Below, piece by piece: positions 60,454 to 64,000 of a stretch of DNA of 64,000 bases. This stretch comes from DATAOG01 sp963753685 (GTDB taxonomy: Bacteria; Pseudomonadota; Alphaproteobacteria; Geminicoccales; Geminicoccaceae), in the NCBI GenBank assembly GCA_963753685.1, contig CAVWDE010000002.1, forward strand, positions 248,001-312,000, read 5' to 3'. Made by a program: the position numbers and the translations under genes. Position 1 is the stretch's first letter. Every line of letters starts with the position of its first letter. The notes under the pieces are model-generated. The model saw nothing but the letters and a program-made list of their open reading frames with translations. It was not told where the DNA came from and made no database searches.

Positions 60454-60648
60454 TCACGCGGGCGCGCCGTCTGCAACCCGCGCCGTGACCTCCCGCCCGT
60501 TGTAATGGCCGCAGGCCGGGCAAATGTGATGGGGCCGCTTGAACTCGCCGCAGTTCGAGCACTCGCCGAGGGTCACCGGGCGCAAGCGGTGATGGGAGCG
60601 GCGCATGTTGCGCTTCGATTTCGACACCTTCGCTTTAGGTACTGCCAT
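60454..60648 (-). CDS. rpmF: 50S ribosomal protein L32
   Basis: 64-residue L32: MAVPKAKVSKSKRNMRRSHH, CSNCGEFKRPHHICPACGHY with two CxxC pairs forming the zinc site, then NGREVTA. It overlaps the preceding DUF177 gene by 14 bases, a conserved arrangement (yceD-rpmF-plsX-fabH). Confidence 0.97.
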   Translation of the reverse strand: MAVPKAKVSKSKRNMRRSHHRLRPVTLGECSNCGEFKRPHHICPACGHYNGREVTARVADGAPA

Positions 60649-61240
60649 CGCTCTCGACCTCGGCTTGCGCGCCGGTCGTCACCTGTGCGCGCCTGGGCTG
60701 GAGCTGCGCGAGCGCAGCCAAGGGGGTCTCGGGCGGCTCGGCCGCACCGAAGCTGATATTGGGACCCAGGCGCTCCGATACCAGAGCCCAGGCATCGGCG
60801 GCGCGCGGATACGGGTCGAGCGCCAGCGCCAGCTCCTCGGCGACCGCCTCGCCGAGATCGAGGGCCCGACCGGTCACCAGGTCGACCTCGTCGTCCTCGA
60901 GGCGCCAGACCTCGGGTCCGGCCGCGGCCGGCGCGAGCCCACCTTCGAGCTGACGCCAGCGGCGCGCGATCGGCTCGCGCAGGGTCGAGGGCACCGGTTC
61001 CAGGCTGAGCACGCACGCCTGCACGACCGCAGCCTCCAGCCAGCCCTCGAACCAGATCTCACCGCTTGGCGCGTGTCGCTCCAGGCGACCGGTCGCCCGC
61101 AGGGCTTCGAGCTCGAGCAGATCGAACCGGTGCGCGAGCGCCCGCCGCTCGGCCGGATCGGCCGCGAGCGCCACCTCGACCCCGCCGTCCGGCCAGGGCT
61201 CGATGACGACCGGACGGGAGAACTCGTTCGCCGACGCCAC
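60635..61240 (-). CDS. yceD: YceD/DUF177 family protein
   Basis: 201-residue YceD (DUF177) protein, found next to rpmF in most bacteria and implicated in 23S rRNA metabolism. It includes FEGWLEAAVVQACVLSLEPV with PSTLREPIARRW (the C-V-x-x-L-E-P-V signature), the EDDEVDLVTGRALDLGEAVA block, and an acidic Gly/Glu-rich tail. The rpmF start lies inside its last codons. Confidence 0.92.
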   Translation of the reverse strand: MASANEFSRPVVIEPWPDGGVEVALAADPAERRALAHRFDLLELEALRATGRLERHAPSGEIWFEGWLEAAVVQACVLSLEPVPSTLREPIARRWRQLEGGLAPAAAGPEVWRLEDDEVDLVTGRALDLGEAVAEELALALDPYPRAADAWALVSERLGPNISFGAAEPPETPLAALAQLQPRRAQVTTGAQAEVESDGST

Positions 61241-61313
61241 TTGAGGAACTCCGCTCCGAGGCGAGGCTCGCAGGAAAAACGGCGCTCACCTTAGGGCCAA
61301 GGCCACCTGAGGG

Positions 61314-62096
61314 TCAATGGGCTTGCCGGTCTCCGGGCCGATCTCCCGGCCGATCCCCGGGCCGACCATCGCACCGATCGCCGGGACCTGGCAGCGCGCC
61401 GGCCGGCGTGGCAAACGTGGCCTCGCCGCAAAGGAGCCGGTCTGAACTCTGATCACCGAGCCGGCGCGCGCATCGGACCAGGTAGTCGGCGAGCGCCTCG
61501 ACCTGAGGCGCGCCCGGCGCAGGGCCGCCGTGCCAGACATTGGCGCGCAGCACCGCCCCGAGGCGCTCCATCTGGTCGCTGGCGCCGAGGCGCTCCGCTT
61601 CGCCGCGACCGAGGAGATCGTCGAGCGCGCGCAGCCGGGCGTAGAACTGGCCGGCTAGCCGCTTCACCTGCTTGCCGACCCCGAGATCGCCGACCCCGAG
61701 CTCGCGCAGGCTCTGGTCCAGATCGGCGACCATCAGATCGAACAGCGCCTGGCCCAGCGCCTGGCCGGGGGCGCCCTCGGCGCGCAGGCGCAAGAGGATC
61801 AGCCCGGCATGCAGGCCGATCATCTCGAACCGGCCCTCGGGCGTATCGGGCACGCCGAGCTCGCGGTAGAAGCCGGGGCTGCGCGCCTGGCCGACCAGGT
61901 CGCCGTACAGCCGGGCCGCCGTCGCTGCCAGCGCCGCGCGCGCCGCCCGCCCCGTTCCGAACCGCCCCATCCCGAAGCGCCCCGTCCCAAAATGCCAAGG
62001 CCCGAACCGCAGGGCCTCCAAGCGCGCGAGCAACGCCCGCAGACGGGTCGCCCGGCGACCGGTCGCGCCCTGGCTGGGTGATTGTGCTCGGCTCAT
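61314..62096 (-). CDS. Ubiquinol-cytochrome c chaperone (CBP3-type)
   Basis: 260-residue protein with the ubiquinol-cytochrome c chaperone domain (PF03981), implicated in cytochrome bc1 assembly. The core is RLYGDLVGQARSPGFYRELG, VPDTPEGRFEMIGLHAGLI with LLRLRAEG, ALFDLMVADLDQSLRELGVG, DLGVGKQVKRLAGQFYARLR and VEALADYLVRCAR. Both ends are low-complexity: the N-terminus has HFGTGRFGMGRFGTG and the C-terminus repeats GDRPGDRPGD, both from short tandem DNA repeats. Start ATG 62096 is 41 bases from the divergent bamE start. Confidence 0.88.
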   Translation of the reverse strand: MSRAQSPSQGATGRRATRLRALLARLEALRFGPWHFGTGRFGMGRFGTGRAARAALAATAARLYGDLVGQARSPGFYRELGVPDTPEGRFEMIGLHAGLILLRLRAEGAPGQALGQALFDLMVADLDQSLRELGVGDLGVGKQVKRLAGQFYARLRALDDLLGRGEAERLGASDQMERLGAVLRANVWHGGPAPGAPQVEALADYLVRCARRLGDQSSDRLLCGEATFATPAGALPGPGDRCDGRPGDRPGDRPGDRQAH

Positions 62097-62137
62097 CGCG
62101 TGCTAGACTGTCAAGAGCGCGTCCGAGGATCAAGACG

Positions 62138-62653
62138 ATGGCACGAACCGGCCGGCGCCCAGCTCTGCTCACCGGCGTCCTGCTCACTGGCGTCCTGCTC
62201 AGAGGCGCCCTGCTCACCGGCGGCCTGCTCACCGGCGGCCTGCTCGGCTGCGCGCCCGAGATCAGCACCCACGGCTATCGCTTCGACGAGGCGACGCTTG
62301 CCCAGATCGAGCCGGGCCGGACCAACAAAGATGCCGTCACCCGGCTGCTCGGCTCGCCGTCGTCGGTGGCGACCTTCGACAACAAGGTCTGGTACTACAT
62401 CAGCCAGCGCAGCGAGCATAAGTCGTTCTACCAGGACCATGTGGTCGAGCAGAAGGTGATCGCGATCGCCTTCGACGACGCGGGCGTGGTCCAGACCATC
62501 GACAAGCGTGGCCTCAAGGACGGCCACGACGTCGCCTTCGTCAGCCGCGAGACGCCGACCTCGGGCAAGCAGCTGAGCCTGCTCGAGCAGTTCGTCGGCA
62601 ACATCGGCCGCTTCAACCCGCAAGGGCAGGAGAAGCCCAACACCGGCCCGTGA
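62138..62653 (+). CDS. bamE: Outer-membrane assembly lipoprotein BamE
   Basis: BamE/SmpA lipoprotein of the outer-membrane protein assembly complex, 171 residues. The signal peptide is followed by lipobox LLGC (Cys38 by this start). The BamE domain follows: YRFDEATLAQIEPGRTNKDA, VTRLLGSPSSVATFDNKVWY, YISQRSEHKSF and VIAIAFDDAGVVQTIDKRGL. ATG 62138 has GAGG about nine bases upstream. It is divergent from the CBP3-type gene, with promoters for both squeezed into 41 bases, as often seen in Alphaproteobacteria. Confidence 0.95.
   Translation: MARTGRRPALLTGVLLTGVLLRGALLTGGLLTGGLLGCAPEISTHGYRFDEATLAQIEPGRTNKDAVTRLLGSPSSVATFDNKVWYYISQRSEHKSFYQDHVVEQKVIAIAFDDAGVVQTIDKRGLKDGHDVAFVSRETPTSGKQLSLLEQFVGNIGRFNPQGQEKPNTGP
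62165..62245 (+). repeat. 15-base tandem repeats encoding the BamE signal peptide core
   Basis: Five copies of a 15-base unit close to CTGCTCACCGGCGTC at 62165, 62180, 62195, 62210 and 62225, then a partial copy at 62240. In frame they give LLTGV-LLTGV-LLRGA-LLTGG-LLTGG and LLGC. Repeat number sets the hydrophobic length. Confidence 0.95.
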
Positions 62654-63006
62654 GCACGGCCCCGGCGGCCGCGCGCAATCTGACTGGACGCCGCCCGCCC
62701 GTGGCGCGGGTCGCGCGCTTCGGTACGGTCGGCCAGGCCCCGACCGCCATCGGATCCAGACAAGGCTCCTGAGCTGGTCCTGACTCCGTCCCTGCCGAGC
62801 CCAATCGCGGGCAGGAAAACGCTTGCGCCAACGTTTCGATCAGCCTATGACGATGCCAACGAGACGAGCGTCGGACGGTCCCAATCCTGACTGCGGACCA
62901 ACGCCGGCGCCGGCTGGGAGGATCTGCGCGGTGTCGTTGCCCGACCGGCGCCCGATCACGGCACCTGCTCGCCGCAGCGCCCGGCCCGCCGCCGTGGAGG
63001 GCGATC
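62654..63006. other. Intergenic region upstream of LacI-family gene, no gene seen
   Basis: 353 bases between bamE and the LacI-family gene. Open frames are arginine/serine-rich with no domain. The promoter of the regulator should lie here, but no clear hexamers or palindromic self-operator was found by eye. Confidence 0.5.
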
Positions 63007-64000
63007 GTGGCGACCATCGTTGATGTCGCGCGCCGCGCGGGCGTCTCGGTCTCGACGGTCTCGCACGTGGTCAACCACACGCGTACGGTCAGCCCGCAGA
63101 CGACACGGTCGGTCGAGCAGGCGATCGCCGCGGTCGGCTATACCCCCAACACCATCGCCCGCTCGCTGGCGCGCTCGGCGACCAACAGCGTCGGCATCGC
63201 GATCTCCGCGATCTCCAATCCCTATTTCAGCGACATCATCTGCGCCATCGAGACCGAGTGCGCGCGGCTCGGCATGATGGTCTTTCTCTCGGACACGCAG
63301 GAGGATCCGGCACTCGAGCTGCGGGTCGTGCAGGCGCTCCATCAGCGGCGCGTCGATGGCATCATCCTCGCCCCCTCGGCCGATCCCGAGCGCAAGGCCC
63401 TGCGCTACCTCGAACAGAGCGGCGTGCCCTGCGTCCTGGTCGACCGGCTGCTGTCGAGCCGCTTCGATCGCGTCGGCGTCCAGAACCGGTGGGCGATGGA
63501 CCTGCTCGTCTCGCACCTGATCGGCCACGGCCACCGGCGCATCGGCCTGATCGCCGGCCAGCCGGGGTTCGCGACCACGCTCGAGCGCATCGACGGCTAC
63601 CGGGCCGCGCTGCGGGCCCATGGTCTGCCCTGGGACGACGACCTCGTGCACGCGGGCAACCCGACCGTCGCCTCCGCGGCTGCGGCGACCGCCAAGCTGC
63701 TGGCCCTGCCCCAACCGCCGACGGCGCTCGCGACCGGCAACAATCTCGCGACCATCGGCGCGGTCCAGGCGATCCGCGCCGCCGGCCTGCGGGTGCCGGC
63801 GGACCTGGCGCTCGCGGGCTTCGACGATTTCGAATGGGCGAGCTGCTTCGAGCCGCGCCTGACCGTGATCGCCCAGCCCTGCCAGGAGATCGGCAGGCGC
63901 GCCGCCGCCCTCCTGGTCGAGCGCATCAAGGGGGCGGACGCCAGGAAGCGCAGCATCCGCCTCAAGCCGACCCTGATCATCCGCAACTCCTGCGGCTGTC
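63007..64000 (+). CDS. LacI-family transcriptional regulator, 3' end outside window
   Basis: Sugar-responsive repressor of the LacI/GalR family. The HTH starts at once (MATIVDVARRAGVSVSTVSH, hinge VGYTPNTIARSLARSA), then the periplasmic-binding-protein-like effector domain (SVGIAISAISNPYFSDIICA, VDGIILAPSADPER, GYRAALRAHGLPWDD, PADLALAGFDDFEWASCFEP). Start GTG 63007 has GGAGGG five bases upstream. The frame is open to the window edge (331 codons), and LKPTLIIRNSCGC looks like the last residues of the family, so only a few codons are missing. Target genes probably lie beyond 64 kb. Confidence 0.93.
   Translation, partial: MATIVDVARRAGVSVSTVSHVVNHTRTVSPQTTRSVEQAIAAVGYTPNTIARSLARSATNSVGIAISAISNPYFSDIICAIETECARLGMMVFLSDTQEDPALELRVVQALHQRRVDGIILAPSADPERKALRYLEQSGVPCVLVDRLLSSRFDRVGVQNRWAMDLLVSHLIGHGHRRIGLIAGQPGFATTLERIDGYRAALRAHGLPWDDDLVHAGNPTVASAAAATAKLLALPQPPTALATGNNLATIGAVQAIRAAGLRVPADLALAGFDDFEWASCFEPRLTVIAQPCQEIGRRAAALLVERIKGADARKRSIRLKPTLIIRNSCGC

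Overview
The window is high-G+C DNA with dense, short-spaced genes and at least eight 4-base ATGA/GTGA/TTGA stop-start overlaps. The housekeeping block at 57-63 kb (merR-like, ihfA, fabH, plsX, rpmF, yceD/DUF177, cytochrome bc1 chaperone, bamE) has a gene order known from Alphaproteobacteria. The organism is therefore most likely an alphaproteobacterium, perhaps Rhodospirillales-like; that narrower placement is inference.

Region 1 (about 0-39 kb) is an exopolysaccharide (EPS) locus bracketed by LuxR/NarL regulators. It encodes a Wzc/GumC-like chain-length tyrosine kinase, a UDP-glucuronate decarboxylase, a pyruvyl transferase, a Wzy/ligase-like polymerase, three glycosyltransferases, a GDP-mannose 6-dehydrogenase, a Wzx-like flippase, a heparinase II/III-like lyase, a two-domain oxidoreductase, an asparagine-synthase-type amidotransferase and a secreted beta-helix protein. 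A second set makes or modifies an unusual sugar: a cytidylyltransferase, a C-methyltransferase, a PIG-L deacetylase, an RmlC-like epimerase, a DUF4910 protein, an SDR epimerase and a class III aminotransferase. The predicted product is an acidic polymer with uronic-acid (possibly amidated), pentose and branched or deoxy-sugar residues. No priming glycosyltransferase, outer-membrane exporter or CDP-glucose 4,6-dehydratase is visible, so the locus probably continues upstream or is helped from elsewhere. A membrane-anchored cytochrome c-PQQ dehydrogenase sits inside the locus. Just before it lies a chimeric remnant joining copies of the 5' end of the GDP-mannose dehydrogenase gene and the 3' end of the polymerase gene.

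Region 2 (39-57 kb) is accessory metabolism: an MBL-fold hydrolase with a PAS protein, a membrane protein, an SDR, an orphan FitA-type antitoxin, a TIM-barrel-like protein with an amidohydrolase, a flavodoxin-UbiA fusion, DUF1028, RidA, an HpaB-family flavin monooxygenase, a nitrile-hydratase/thiocyanate-hydrolase-like enzyme with its beta subunit split over two genes, a universal stress protein, DUF2267, an enolase-superfamily dehydratase, a VapBC-type pair, a small secreted protein, a CaCA antiporter and CutA.

Region 3 (57-64 kb) carries tRNA-Pro(GGG), the housekeeping block and a LacI-family regulator that runs off the window.

Five genes (DUF4038 hydrolase, membrane protein at 40.9 kb, SDR at 42 kb, TIM-barrel-like protein at 43 kb, MerR regulator) each carry one frameshift that removal of a single base would repair. 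This is either real decay or insertion-type sequencing error. Repeats include a 13-base tandem array, dispersed hairpin elements at three intergenic sites, and a BamE signal peptide built from 15-base repeats. No CRISPR array, insertion sequence or prophage is visible.
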